A stretch of 64,000 bases of DNA from Ecdyonurus torrentis (lineage: Eukaryota > Arthropoda > Insecta > Ephemeroptera > Heptageniidae): contig OX439133.1 of the NCBI GenBank assembly GCA_949318235.1, positions 1,992,431-2,056,430 on the forward strand, given 5' to 3'. Position numbers and translations under genes: made by a program. The notes below the pieces were generated by a model. That model was not told the DNA's origin. It worked only from the letters and a program-made list of their open reading frames with translations, and ran no database searches. Each line of letters begins with the position of its first letter. The stretch's first letter is position 1. Shown here piece after piece: positions 24,501-37,550 of this stretch.

Positions 24501-27500
24501 TGTACATAGGTCAGTATAGTAGTGGGTCTTGTCAGTCAAGCCTTATGTCCGTCACTTAACACGTCCATCTCTCTGGTCAGCAAGATGATTGACCAGGTGG
24601 TCAAGGCTCACTCTGAGGTCAGTATAGTAGTGGGTCTTGTACATAGGTCAGTATAGTAGTGGGTCTTGTCAGTCAAACCTTATGTCCGTCACTTAACACG
24701 TCCATCTCTCTGGTCAGCAAGATGATTGACCAAGTGGTCAAGGCTCACTCTGAGGTCAGTATATTTTATGATGGGATAACCACACTAACAAATTTACTGT
24801 CATAATAAATATAAGCAAAATTTAGTACCCCACCGCCTTAAATATATTTTTTTAAAAATTGCACAAAAAATAAATAATAAAATTATAAAAAAAAAAATTA
24901 AAAAAACGAAAAATTGAAACGTAGCAAGTAACATTAAAGATGTTTTTTGAGGCAGTTTTTTTCTTTGTGTTTATATGTTGTTTCTGCCTATGCTAACTTG
25001 ACTTTTGTCCCCCAGGTGAGCGCCCCGAGGTACGTTCACATCGGCTGTGACGAAGTGTTCACCATGGGTGAGTGCCAGCGATGTCGACAACTGCCTCGCG
25101 ACGACCTCTTCCTCAGCCACGTGACCAAGGTCGCAAGACTGGTCAAAGATCGCTACCAGGCCACGCCCCTTATCTGGGACGACATGTTGAGACATGTTCA
25201 GCCTGGCACCATGCAAGACTTTGGGCTGGGGGACTTGGTGGAGCCCATGGTCTGGGTCTACGCTGAGAATGTGTACCGTTTTGTACTGCCTGCGGTGAGT
25301 ACAGCTGTATAGGGTGTGTACGCATGACGTCATTCTGAGTGCTTTGCGATGCTCTTCTTGAGCAATAACATTGCTCAGCATAGGACAAACGTATTTTATT
25401 TGCTATTTTCTCTGGGAAATTAACTATTTTTTTGTTATTATTTTTTAAAAAACTAATTCAACTTGTTAAAAGCATATCGAGGGCTAGGCGACATTTCGGT
25501 ACTAGTGCAATCTCTGCGGGTGCCTTTTTGGCACATGTGCATTCTCCTCGCTCGCCTTTTTTGAAACATCTCTATAAGCTTAGCCTGTACAGATGTGCCA
25601 TTAGCAGGCGTGGTGTAGATTGCACATGTGCCAAAATTGCACCCGCGGAGATTGCACAAGTACCGAAATGCCGCGTAGCCCTCGATATGCTCTTTATTAC
25701 TATTTTCACATGTAACTAACTGAGAAATAAGTTCAATATCTGCTGCATGTTTTCACATGTTTGACATAACTAAACTTTTAAGTAACATTTCTTCTTTACT
25801 GCATGTTAGTTTTATATTGGACGACACTTCAGTTTGTCACATATCAGACGATTATTCACCTAACTTAAATTAAATATGGGGATTGGGGCTTTATGATAGT
25901 TGAAAGGTACGGTAAGATTGAAATAATAATAATCTAATTTTTATGTGAAATCATTGAATACAAAAATTATCATCACTAGAGAGCGCAAAAATAGTCCACA
26001 ATATAGACGATGAGTTTTGGTGCAAAAAGTCGATAAATAGTGTATTTTATACAAAAAAAAAACATGAAATAAAATAAAAAAATAAAAAAGATATTAAAAA
26101 ATCATTTAATTTAATGCTATACAGAAATTTTAGTATCTAAATACTCAAATTACACAAGCGATTCCTGTTTTTTTTTTTTTTTTTTTTTTTTTTTTTGTTT
26201 GTTTTTTTTTTTGCCAGAAAAAAAATTATTTACAGTACCTACGTAAACAATATTATTTTTTTAGTAATTTTTTAATAATTTTTTTTATTATTTGAAATTT
26301 AAATTTTACAATTTTTTTTTTATTAAAATATTTTTTTTATAAAAATATTATAATTTCAAATAATTTGATACGTTTTTGCAAGAAATTTCCTTAAAAACGT
26401 AAAAAAGTGCAAAATAGTCGACAAATAGTCGATTTTTTGTGAAATAGTTGCTATGCTCGAAATATGTAGTCAAATTTTTTATTGGTTTAAAATGCGCCAT
26501 TTGTTGAGATCGGTGGAGATATGAAATAAAACTATCAATAGTCGACATAATGGCAATAGTCGAAAAACTATTATTGCGCTCACTAATCATCACTTTCAAG
26601 AAATGATATCAATATAGTTACTTGTTATATTACAAATGTTAATTGATGTGATTTACTAATTACGACGTTTATTTGCAGGTATGGGACAAGTACGCAAGTA
26701 TTTTCCCTCGTGTTTGGACTGCAAGCGCCTTCAAGGGAGCATTTGGAGAGACTTTGTCTGTGCCAAATGTCAAGAGACATTTGGAGAACAACTTGAGGTG
26801 GTTGGAGGTCAGTATATATAGATATATAGATAGATAGATACATATCGATCTTATTGCGAAAAAAAGGCCTATCTCGTTTTTTGTCAGTGGAAGCAAAAGG
26901 CGTATCTCGTATTTTGTCAGTGGAAGCAAAAGGCCTATCTCGTTCCCGAACGTTATGGAGATAGCGCTCGAGATAATCCTTTTGCTTCCACTGACAAAAT
27001 ACGAGATAGGCCTTTTTTTCGCAACAAGATCGATATAGATAGATACTACATATAGTATCTATATATATAGTATACATATATAGGTATACAGCCAGGGTCG
27101 GACTTGCACTCAAGGGTCCGCGTCCACAACAGGGGTGTATAACACCCTCTCTAAGGGCCACAAAAAGAGGCATAGCACCGTGGTTACACCCTTTTTTGGG
27201 CCTTAAGGGCCTCCAAAGTAGGGAAGGTGCATTTCCGCTATCGCAGACTGGCTCTTATTGCTAGTCCGAGCCTGTATACAGGTGTAGATGATAGGTAAAT
27301 AGGGATTGAAGTGCTAAAATATATTACAGAATCTTATTGTTGCTACATTGAACACTTGCTATATTGTAGTGCACAAATGTTGTTATTTTGTAATAACATA
27401 AGTAATTATGCTGAACATGTTAACTATTACGTTATGTAGTATAATCACTGTACAATATAGCATACATTATGTTGCTACATTGAACACTTGCTATATTGTA

Positions 27501-28533
27501 GAGCACAAATGTTGTTATTTTGTAATAACATAAGTAATTATGCTGAACATGTTAACTATTATGTTATGTAGTATAATCACTGTACAATATAGCATACATT
27601 ATGTTGCTACATTGAACACTTGCTATATTGTAGAGCACAAATGTTGTTATTTTGTAATAACATAAGTAATTATGCTGAACATTTTATTAATTAAAATATT
27701 ATAGTTTTAAAATAAATAATTAGAAAGCTCTTTAAAAAAAGAATACTGTTTTTTAAATTTATTTCTAATGCAAACTCTCGTTATTGCAGGTGATGACAAA
27801 CGAGTCTCCTAAGTTCCGAGATGGTTTCGCTGGTATCGTGCTGACAGGCTGGCAGCGCTACGACCACTTTGCCGTGCTATGTGAGCTCCTCCCCGCTGCC
27901 GTGCCTTCACTTGCCCTCAGTCTGGCCGCCACCACTCACGGCTACTTCAACATGTCTCTCCGACCATCACTACATTCCATCTTACATTGCCCTCCCCTAC
28001 ATCCTGCAAGACAAAACCTACCCAGCGCCTTCGTAAACCTCAACAACGACCCTTATCTATGGGACAGATTCTCGTCATGTGCTTTCCCTGGAGTTTCAGC
28101 GTTCAGACTTATGGCACGTCTAGATTCTGCAGAGAAAGATTTAGAAGAATTTTTAACAACGACAACAAAAAAGAAAGGATGGTTGACTGATTATAATATA
28201 AAACATAATTTTACCAGTCCGTTAAGAATTGACGAGCTAATGGCAGATCATTCTCGTCTCTTACATACGATGCTAGCGTTAGCTAGAAGTGCAAAAGAAG
28301 CTCTCGGAGAAGTATTTGACTCACATACAGTAGGGGAGTGGGTAGAACAGAAAATCTTACCTTATGTTAAGCAATTAGAGCAATTACAAAAAGATACTGA
28401 TATTTTGAAAGAGATTAGAGTATGGCCTATTAGACCATTACCGTTAGATACTAGATTACGAAGACTGGGAATTGAGGTACCTGTACAAAGAAAGCCAGAT
28501 GATCATATACGTAGCTCTAGAGGTAGAAAATAG
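20739..28533 (+). CDS. HEXD: Hexosaminidase D (GH20), membrane-anchored form, 7 exons
   Basis: Exons: 20739-20954, 21686-21903, 22441-22690, 23720-23932, 25016-25294, 26679-26807 and 27790-28533; all introns are GT-AG and the joined frame gives 682 residues. HEXD is a GH20 exo-hexosaminidase that removes terminal GalNAc/GlcNAc. Residues 21-40 form one hydrophobic segment after RRKK-like basic residues (a type II signal anchor), so the enzyme may sit in the secretory pathway, unlike the soluble human form. The GH20 core begins at about residue 155 ([14 protein letters not shown]); HIGCDEVF in exon 5 holds the D311-E312 catalytic pair. Exon 7 supplies the rest of the barrel (LTGWQRYDH) and a charged C-terminal tail. 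The ATG follows a 3' splice site directly (CAG at 20736-20738), so a non-coding leader exon is likely upstream; an in-frame ATG at 20730 overlaps that splice site. The end of exon 4 is tandemly repeated downstream (see the repeat at 23851). Confidence 0.9.
21460..21521. repeat. (TC)n microsatellite in HEXD intron 1
   Basis: About 60 bp of TC repeats followed by poly-T, within intron 20955-21685. Confidence 0.95.
21904..22440. repeat. C-rich degenerate repeat filling HEXD intron 2
   Basis: Nearly the whole 537-bp intron consists of degenerate units of the kind CACACCCCTAGTTACCCC, unlike the AT-rich introns around it. The complementary strand therefore carries many GGGGT runs and could form G-quadruplex-like structure. 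No regular period could be fixed by eye. Confidence 0.75.
22732..22985 (+). mobile_element. Family A MITE in HEXD intron 3
   Basis: Contains CATATGACATCATATTTGAA, AATAACATTGCTCAAAATAG, CTCAAAAATATTGCTTAGTA and AAACTGGCAAAATGTG in family A order. It starts about 40 bp past the splice donor at 22691. The open frame at 22442-22783 is exon 3 running into this element. Confidence 0.75.
22993..23586. mobile_element. ~590-bp foldback/MITE with ~150-bp arms in HEXD intron 3
   Basis: CATGCTACATTTTAAATTAT through ACTGTTACTGTTAACTTTCA (to ~23145) returns as its reverse complement at about 23436-23586. A diverged relative of one arm is at 52680-52790. Sequence just past the right end (23620-23700) is also shared with 41520-41605 (ATGTATCACTG, AAAATTTCAGATTTTTC). 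Confidence 0.75.
23851..24765 (+). repeat. 137-bp tandem repeat duplicating the 3' end of HEXD exon 4 and its splice donor, ~6.7 units
   Basis: The last ~82 bases of exon 4 plus the donor and ~55 bases of intron are repeated. The landmark ACACGTC ends at 23880, 24017, 24154, 24291, 24428, 24565 and 24702, an exact 137-bp period. Every unit keeps the coding words ATCTCTCTGGTCAGCAAGAT and the donor GAG|GTCAGTAT. Inside each unit the donor-like segment GGTCAGTATAGTAGTGGGTC occurs twice. Units are almost identical, so expansion is recent. Read in phase 0 from the nearest CAG, a repeat copy meets a TAA after seven codons, so inclusion would break the enzyme. Confidence 0.95.
25308..25475 (+). mobile_element. 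Family A MITE, left part, in HEXD intron 5
   Basis: Starts TATAGGGTGTGTACGCATGA only 13 bp after the exon 5 donor (25295), keeps ATAACATTGCTCAGCATAGG, and is cut at about 25475 where another element starts. Confidence 0.75.
25474..25690. mobile_element. ~215-bp MITE with ~48-bp terminal inverted repeats in HEXD intron 5
   Basis: ATCGAGGGCTAGGCGACATT ... TCTGCGGGTGC at the left matches, in reverse complement, GCACCCGCGGAGATTGCAC ... CGCGTAGCCCTCGAT at the right with few mismatches. GC-rich compared with its surroundings. It replaces the right half of the adjacent family A copy. Confidence 0.8.
25735..26678. other. Remainder of HEXD intron 5
   Basis: 25735-25870 is a copy of the ~130-bp dispersed repeat also at 19630. 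The rest is AT-rich with a long poly-T run (26170-26212). No gene. Confidence 0.6.
26828..27048. mobile_element. Foldback element in HEXD intron 6 (GATA repeats at its ends)
   Basis: GATCTTATTGCGAAAAAAAG and the TTGTCAGTGGAAGCAAAAGG block return inverted as CTTTTGCTTCCACTGACAAA and TTTTTTTCGCAACAAGATC. The TTGTCAGTGGAAGCAAAAGG word is also directly duplicated within the left arm. Confidence 0.75.
27084..27280. mobile_element. ~200-bp MITE with GTATACAG ends
   Basis: Left GTATACAGCCAGGGTCGGAC matches, in reverse complement, GTCCGAGCCTGTATAC at the right with small differences. GC-rich body, no coding capacity. Confidence 0.6.
27330..27690 (+). repeat. 132-bp tandem repeat, ~2.8 units, in HEXD intron 6
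   Basis: GTTGCTACATTGAACACTTG starts at 27339, 27471 and 27603 (132-bp period) with almost no divergence. Confidence 0.92.
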
Positions 28534-29223
28534 CATTCACTTACAGGCTATACCATAGTTATGGTTCTCCTTAGCCTGCTAATTATCTAATGTATGTTCC
28601 AAGTATTATTTTTATGGCAAGATTGTGTCTTGGAAATTTATCTGACATTTTTTTTTTTTTCTGTTTCACTTTTTAAAATTCATTTTTTTATATGTATATA
28701 ATAATATATTATGTATTTTATTACTGTATTATAATTTTTTACTAGTTTACCCCCCTCCCCCATATTTCTTCATTATTTCGATAACTTTTTGAACGATTGT
28801 TTATCTTTCATTTTATTTATTACTTTTTTTTTTTTTTTTTTTTTTTTTAGCTTTGGCATTTTTTTCCTTCATATAAAAACCAAATACAGTATTTTTTCAT
28901 CTATAACATATAACATTAAAAAGCATAAATTACATAATTTATGCTATATTTAAATACACTATATAGCATAAATTACGTAATTTATGCTATATTTATACAT
29001 TATATAGCATAAAATGTATCATAATTTTTTCATTATACAAATATTTTGTATATTTATGCACTACAGTATAATTATTATTGAATATTACAAAAATTATGCT
29101 GAAATTGTGCTAAATATAGCGTAATTACTTTTATCATTATTTATGCTATAATAGTGAAATGTGCAGGATAAATTATGTGTACTATTTTTTCCCCTTATAT
29201 TTAATATTGTACAGTTTGAGCAT

Positions 29224-29258
<35 letters not shown>

Positions 29259-30154
29259 GGCATAATTATTTATATTGTAATAGATCAGTTTCGTTTTTTT
29301 ATTATTATTATTTTTTTGAAGAAAAAAATTGGTTTGTTTTTGCTATATCATGCTGTTTTTTTTTTTTTTTTTTTTTTTTCTTTTATTTTATTTTTTTTTC
29401 TTTTTACATCTTTATCTTAAATAATAATAATTATAAAAAATCATCAAAATTTGATAATTTTTTCAAATAAATTTCTAAGACGTTTTCTTACATTTTTATG
29501 TATGTAGTGAAATAAAAAAAATTGTTAACAAAAATTGTGACAAAAAAAAATTGTGAATAAACTTAAATTATAAACCCAATATGACAGGAATGCACAAAGA
29601 AAAATAATTATGAAAAATGGACGATAAATGTGTAATAAAAATAATTATTAAACATATAGAAATTAATGGTTAAAAAAATATGAAAAAATAGACCAAAAAA
29701 ATAAATAAAAATAGTTATAATATTTTAAAAAAAAAAAAAGTATATGGGTTTTGTAGACTTAAATTTGGGTTGAAATAACTCAAAATAGAGTAGAATTGAA
29801 CCAAAATAAAAAATATAGCGGTTTTACGTTAAATATTACATATTATAAAGTTATATGGTTTTGTTTTTACTATTTCTTGAGTAATTTCAACCCAAATTGA
29901 GTTATGTTTACACATATATTTTTATCTCAGTAATGTGTATTATGTTATTATATAAAAATGATATAATATGAAATAGTTATTATTAACGTACTTGCTTTGG
30001 TTTATATCTGCTTGTTATATGTACATAGTATTAAATATCGGCCGAGTGACGCTTTTAATGTGAAAAAAAAAAAAAAAAAAAAAAATCAAAGTAAAAATAG
30101 TTAACTATGGAATACTTTTTTTTATGGAAAACTAAAAAAAAAATCATCAAGTTT

Positions 30155-30183
<29 letters not shown>
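28534..30183. other. HEXD 3' flank and AT-rich spacer
   Basis: No gene. 28920-29005 holds tandem palindromes of the type GCATAAATTACGTAATTTATGC. 29762-29902 is an imperfect hairpin (TTTGGGTTGAAATAACTCAA against TTGAGTAATTTCAACCCAAA). Long poly-T/poly-A runs occur at 28827-28848, 29228-29254, 29357-29379 and 30062-30084. The HEXD polyadenylation site could not be placed; AATAAA at 29466-29471 is one candidate. Confidence 0.55.
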
Positions 30184-30194
<11 letters not shown>

Positions 30195-30515
30195 AAAACA
30201 TGAAACTACGTTCTTTTTAATCATTAAACACAAAATGGGATTTACTAAATTGTTGACAATTTTTACCAGAATGTTAATGTAGCCCCACGAGAGAGCGTGA
30301 AAAAACTGTAAAGTATACAATTTGTGTGAATATTTCTGTTTATGACGTCAGAAACATGCAAAAATTAGTATGAAAATGTTGTGAGGGTTGCATAAATAAA
30401 AAATTTCTGATTACTGAGCTACTGTTGGTTTTTGAGACCAATTAATGTTATTTATGTAAGTCCCATCAAGTGTTTTGTGATTAAAATGCTAATTTTTTCA
30501 TATTGTTTGCCTTTA
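30184..30515 (+). mobile_element. Family G MITE
   Basis: Begins AAAGGCATAGAAAACATG, contains TTTTTACCAGAATGTTAATG and AGCCCCACGAGAGAGCGTGA, and ends TTTGCCTTTAA. Same orientation as the copies at 15052 and 45235. Confidence 0.75.
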
Positions 30516-30672
30516 ATAAAAATGCAAATTATTAATTTTGGGAATTTTTTTCGTTTTTTCGTTTTTTTTTTTATGCATTTATTATGACTTAATTATTTTT
30601 TTTTTGCTCAGTGTTCTAACAGAAAAAAAAATGAAATTAAGCTCCTTTTTTGGAATTTCTTACTTTTTGTTA

Positions 30673-30716
<44 letters not shown>

Positions 30717-32843
30717 CCATGAAATGCGTCACTTTCCACAACTCCAGTATATCTCTTTTAATTATTGAATGATCATAAAAGCTTGTTAGAAAAGTATTTA
30801 GTGATAAAACTCTCAAACAACAAGTAAATTATAACTGCTGTATGCCTGAGTGCAATATATTTTTAATTACTAATCATTTTCTTTCTAATTCAACTTTGCT
30901 GTATTTTAACTGTATTTAGCCGTATTATAGGACTAAAAAAATGTAATGGTGATGCCTTAAACAGAATTCTGATTTCTTTTCATCCAAAATACTATATGGG
31001 CGAAATAATAAATAATACTATGATTCTAAATAAATTCTAAACAAATATAATTTTATCGTTTTTTTGTTTTTTGTTTGTTTTTTTGTATATATTTTTTGTA
31101 TATATGTATGTATATTTATGTACTGTATATAAATCTCTTTCTTTTGTTTCTCTCAAAAATATTTTATATTTACATGTAGTACCTATGATACAGTATTGTT
31201 TATACTTGAAATTTGTTCTCTAAAATAATAGGCCTATATAGTTGAGTACTGACAACTCAAATAAGGGTTAAAAATACGATATTTAAAAAAAAAAAAAATA
31301 ATAATTTTAAAACTTTACGTAACTTTACGCAACATTTAGTTGTTATTATGTTTAAGTGAACTTTTTTAATACTTGCCGATTTTTTACTTTATATAGCAAA
31401 TATAGCTTTGCTGTTATGATTAATTATATTGCTATAACAGTGGATAGGAAAATACATTTAACTTCCAATTTGGTGAAGTTCAATTCTGTGAATTTTGGAA
31501 TTGCGGATACAGTAAATGATTAATGATGTTTGTTAACCCTGTTTTTTGTGAAAAAAAAAAAAAAAAAAAAAAAAAACTTACCGAATGCTTTTTTAATGAA
31601 ATTGTGCATTTTTTGGAGCAAGGAAACTGGGCTAACAAACACCATTAGTAAACTTTTCGAATTTGTTATTCTGTGAATTTCTCAATTTTGTGCAACGCTC
31701 AGTTGGGATCTACAGCAGTCTTCAGTATATATAGGCTTGGCGATGTTAAAATTTTCGATTTTGTGAGAAATTTCAATTTTAAGAAATGTCCATTTTCTGG
31801 ATCAATTGTGATTTCACAAAATCGAGAGTTTAAAGTAATTATTTTTTATTATTATTATTTATTATTTTTTTTTTTTTTTCGGAAAATAATATTATGACAT
31901 TTTTTATATAAAATTTGCAAGCATATTTAACCCATAATTTCCCTAGCTAAATGCTAATTCAATGCAATTATTAAATGCTACATGAAGTAAGATGACTTGA
32001 CCCAAATTTTCAAAAATTATTTTCTGCCTAAGAAAAGCTCAAAGAAACATCAAACAAAAACAGAAATAAAGTTTGTTTGTTTTTGCACTGGCTTTTAGTT
32101 TCTGTTTCGCATTTCTATCAGTATAAAATATGAGAAAATAAATTTTGAAAATTTGGCTATTTTTGTAAAACTCAAATTTGAGTTGTCGGTATTTTTTTTT
32201 TCTGTGTCTCTATAAAATAGTTTTTAATACTTAAATATTATTTCAATTGTATTCACTATATTAAGTAGAAATTTTGCACAATGTTAAATTTGGACCTAAC
32301 TTCCCGAAACAATTGAATTTTAAAAACACATTTTAACAAAATTCCGGTGGGGGGGGGGTAATATATGGGACACACACTGCATATTTCAAAGCGGCCATAT
32401 TGATGGTATTTAGAAAATACATGAAAAATCACTTTAACGAAATTATTTCGTCTATTTCCATCTTTTGTGATAGAAAAAAATATATAATGCCAAAAATTTT
32501 GCTATGTTATACAATGTATTTTCTACCACAAATATGGCCGACTAAACTACATATTATAAAGAAAGTGCAATAAGCAGATGAGAGCAATAAAATGTTTAAA
32601 TGTGTTATTTAAAATTGTAAACGCCAAAAAATTGCCAAAAAATGACAAAACGCTCCATTTTTTTTATTTTCTGATATTTTACTTATATGCATAACTATTG
32701 CCAAAATAAAATGATGACAGGTTATTTCAACTCATTTTCTCGTATTCTGCTCATGTTAGAGCAATAAAATTTAAAATGTATTCACTTCAATATTAAGTGA
32801 AATTTTGGTGTTTATCTGGAGAAAATTATGTGAGAAAAAAGAG

Positions 32844-32880
<37 letters not shown>

Positions 32881-32951
32881 GTCTGATCTTGTTTTGGCTA
32901 CAGTGTATACTACTTTTTTCCATGACTTTTTTTAATAGATTTTATAAAAAT

Positions 32952-32986
<35 letters not shown>

Positions 32987-33400
32987 CCTAATTTCAATGA
33001 AATATGAGTTAATTTTGAAATACATTATTTTCTTGATTTTTTTATTGTTTTTTCAATACATAATTTTAATGAAATATAAGATTTGAAATAAGTTATGTAC
33101 ATACATAAAATTCCTTTTTTTTCCTTTTTTTTTTTTTTTTTTTTTGACGGATTGAGACTTTAAAATGCATCACATAATGTACCATATATATAAAATATTT
33201 GACAAATTATTTATATAATTAAAAATAGCTAAACTGTAATTACTGTAACCTGCACTATATAGTAAGTGTTAATTACTATTATATGAAGCAAAGTGAGGCC
33301 TATTGTATTATAATATATATATCTCAACATTATTATACGGCTGATTTTTTTTTATTTTTTTTTATTTTAGAGCTAAGAATTAGAAAGTCCTATATAGCCT

Positions 33401-33439
<39 letters not shown>

Positions 33440-33841
33440 CTCAAACTGAGTTTTTTCTTTATTATTTATTTATTTTTTATCGCATTTCTTTTTTAATTTT
33501 TGTAGAATATTTTTAAATATTATTGTTTTTCTATGTTAATTTTCTTTCACTACGTTTTTGGAGCAATTTTTATAATTATTATTAGTATTTTTTTTATGAT
33601 TATTTCTTTTAGCACAGATAAAAATAAATACGTAATAATTGTGCTAGCTCATTTTCAGCACAATTTATTTAATACAGCATAATCTATATTATGGGAATTA
33701 TACGAGTTATCGGCAGTATTTTTTTATTTATTTTATTTATTTTTTTTTTTTTCATTCCCTTCCACTAATTTTAGGGCGTTGAAATTTTAAAACAAATGAG
33801 ATTCTTAAGCAATAATTTCTGTACAAAAATTTCAAAACTCT
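30516..33841. other. AT-rich spacer, no gene seen
   Basis: Many poly-T/poly-A runs (for example 30678-30714, 32849-32878, 32951-32982). A possible ~950-bp element lies at 31245-32192, with ends TACTGACAACTCAAAT and, in reverse complement, TACCGACAACTCAAAT. No coding frame with a recognisable domain. Confidence 0.5.
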
Positions 33842-34154
33842 TAAAGAGGTAGAACACCTTGAAAAAAAAAAAGTTGCGTAATATCCTAACAAACTGAATC
33901 AACGTTGATTTGGCCGGAGTCATTTATTTCTAATTTATTTTCCATTTACAAAATGCCACTGGCGGTCACTGACGTCACAGCTCGCCCGGTGTACGCGCGC
34001 GTAAAACAAGCGAGCTGTGACGTCAGTGACCGCCAGTGGCATTTTGTGAATGGAAAATAAATTAGAAATCATTAACCCGATCAAATCAACGTTGATTTTC
34101 AGGTTTGTTAGGATATTACACAACTTTTTTTTTCAAGGTGTTGTTCGTCTTTAA
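33842..34154. mobile_element. Family K foldback (copy 1)
   Basis: AAAGAGGTAGAACACCTTG at the left and CAAGGTGTTGTTCGTCTTTA at the right are inverted, and the arms continue inward through TTCCATTTACAAAATGCCAC to a GC-rich centre (GTGTACGCGCGCGTAAAACA) flanked by GTGACGTCA on both sides. The second copy is at 63213. Confidence 0.85.
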
Positions 34155-35419
<1,265 letters not shown>

Positions 35420-35799
35420 GTGTATTTTAACATATACATGCAGAGTTATAACTATGTATCTTCTGCTTTTTGTCGTATTTTAATTTTTAACTTTATAAAC
35501 AATTGAAAATTATTTTACATTGTGAAAAGGGCTTTAATAAATATTTTAGGATGTAATAATAAAGCAAATATTTGACAAATTTTTTTTAAGCAAAAAAAAT
35601 AAATTATATTTTGTAAATATTTGAATTAAAATTATTCCATGTTATATTTTTCTTAATTAATTAAAATATTAATTAATGTTATATCTATGTTAATTGTAGA
35701 TTAAATAAGTAATGTACTGATCGCTTTAGTATAGTGTGTCATCAAAATTTGTCTCACAAATTTAAATAGGGGTTACGAGCGCGAAACAAATTAAACTTT

Positions 35800-35942
35800 T
35801 TTTACTGTTTTAAAACACGTAAAAGTATGTCTAGTATTTTTCATTTAAATATTTGTGACCTCAGTGCAGTAGTTTTCTCACAAACACACTAACAAGAGGC
35901 TTCTACAATGTTAAATTAGTACATTTTACTGCCTTAAAAAAC
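35800..35942 (+). repeat. Family C 124-bp repeat, solitary unit
   Basis: One full unit with overlap (TTTTAAAACACGTAAAAGTA ... GTACATTTTACTGCCTTAAA), same orientation as the six-unit array at 13895. Confidence 0.9.
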
Positions 35943-36524
35943 TGCATTGATCCTGGGCAAAGAAAAAAAATATTAAAATTTAATAAAAAAAAAAACAAAA
36001 AAAAAAACAAAAAAAAAACTAATGGGGAAAACTGGACACATTTTATGTGTTAAAAAAAAGTCTTTATAGTAAATTTTTTTTTAATTAAAATTTTTGAGAC
36101 AAAAATATTAATGATGACCGCTTAATATGTTAATTTAATACAACTAATTAGTAAAAAAATAAATGTCCAATATTATAATTAATATAATAAAGAAAACAAG
36201 TTATATTGCTAATTCTAAATAATAGTGCATTTGAATAATTATATTATTGAACAAAAGTTCGTTATGATGAAGAATTTAAAAAAAAAATATGTCTGTTTTT
36301 TGTATAATATGTACGAACGAAATAAGAAATAAAGTTTGTAAATGTTAGACATTATGATGTGGTATAGGAAAATTTTATTGGCATTCTTATTTGCTTTAAT
36401 TGTTTATCAATTGAAAAAAATAAAATTAGTGTATATGTTTTTAAAATACTGCAATTTTTATTACTTATTTTTAACCCCAAACCTATATATATCATGTGTA
36501 GGGATAGGGATACATTTATGAATT

Positions 36525-36810
36525 AATAGTCTATAGGGCTGTTAACAGCATCAATGGACTACTTGCAATAAAATGTTTTTAATTGTTGCAGCAAGTGAAA
36601 ACGATTTTTACTTAAGAAATGCATTAAGAATTATTCAAATTATTTTAAAAAGTTCATTCATTGCAAGTAGTCAATTCTCTCAAAAAAATTGCTAGGTATT
36701 TTTAAACTGGCAAAATGTGTCATTTTTCCATACCGGATCATGTTATATAAAAATTACTCACTTAATTTATGACGTTGACTTTAACATGAATGAAACCACG
36801 TGTAAGCCAT
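36525..36810 (+). mobile_element. Family A MITE fragment interrupted by a 117-bp MITE
   Basis: Family A reads TGTTAACAGCATCAATG, is interrupted at 36556-36672, and resumes with TTCTCTCAAAAAAATTGCTA to CTTTAACATGAATGAAACCA. Its left half is missing. Confidence 0.7.
36556..36672. mobile_element. 117-bp miniature element with GACTACTTGCAA ends
   Basis: Perfect terminal inverted repeats GACTACTTGCAAT and ATTGCAAGTAGTC. Inserted in family A at CATCAAT, and CAAT is repeated just after its right end, so a CAAT target duplication is likely. Confidence 0.75.
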
Positions 36811-36959
36811 AGTGAATTTTTTTTTCTTTTAATTATATATATTATATTTAATGTGTGATTAAAATTTTAAAAAAAAATTGTGAGCTCCTCATTTTTTTAA
36901 ATATATTTCTTCCTATTTTCTAGCTGTGTAAAAATTCCGAGACTTTCTTTGCCTCGTGT

Positions 36960-37303
36960 ATGACGTATCAGTATATGACGTACGTCATACTGAATGCGCT
37001 TTGACGCCATACTGAAGCAATGAATAACATTGCTCAATATAATACAAGACTTTTTTTTTAAGTTTTATTTTTTATTATTATAATTTTTTTATGGATATTA
37101 TTTTTCTCGCATACTATAAAAATCCTAATTCAATTAATTAACAGAGTTTGCAAACATCAATGCGCTCCAAATTATTGCTAATTATAAGTATTTTTAAACT
37201 GGCAAAATGTATATTTTCTTATTTCCTCCCATGTTATAGAATTGAACTTATATATATATATATATGGCGTCGACTTTAACATGAATGCAAATGCAACCCA
37301 TAG
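36960..37303 (+). mobile_element. Family A MITE, diverged
   Basis: TGACGTACGTCATACTGAAT, AATAACATTGCTCAATATAA, TTTTTAAACTGGCAAAATGT and GGCGTCGACTTTAACATGAA occur in order; the terminal CACCCTATA is degraded to CAACCCATA. An internal (TA)n has expanded at 37250-37265. Confidence 0.7.
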
Positions 37304-37315
37304 AGTACGTTCTTT

Positions 37316-37550
37316 GATGCAACCCACAGTAGATGATACAGTAGTCCATCTCCTATATACTGAGAATGTCAGATCAATGCGCGCCATAATTCCGACTGGG
37401 TGAAGCGGACTGAACTACGCGCGTAACGTTACTTCAGTTACTTTTAGTTCAGTCCACTTCACCCAGTCGGAATTATGGCGCATTTTTTGATCTGACATTC
37501 CCAGCATAGGAGATGGACTACTGTATCATCTACTGTGGATGCAACCATCC
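37316..37550. mobile_element. Foldback element (~100-bp arms)
   Basis: CACAGTAGATGATACAGTAG, CCATCTCCTAT and TCGCCATAATTCCGACTGGG-type sequence at the left return inverted at the right, around a short centre with ACGCGCGTAACG. The frame at 37178-37387 is not a gene. Confidence 0.8.

Noticed and set aside
24947..25388. Minus-strand frames (136 and 72 residues) over HEXD exon 5
   Set aside because: Antisense shadows of a coding exon with matched splice sites and the GH20 catalytic motif on the plus strand.
26625..27173. 182-residue minus-strand frame
   Set aside because: Covers the antisense of HEXD exon 6 and the foldback in intron 6; composition follows the repeats.
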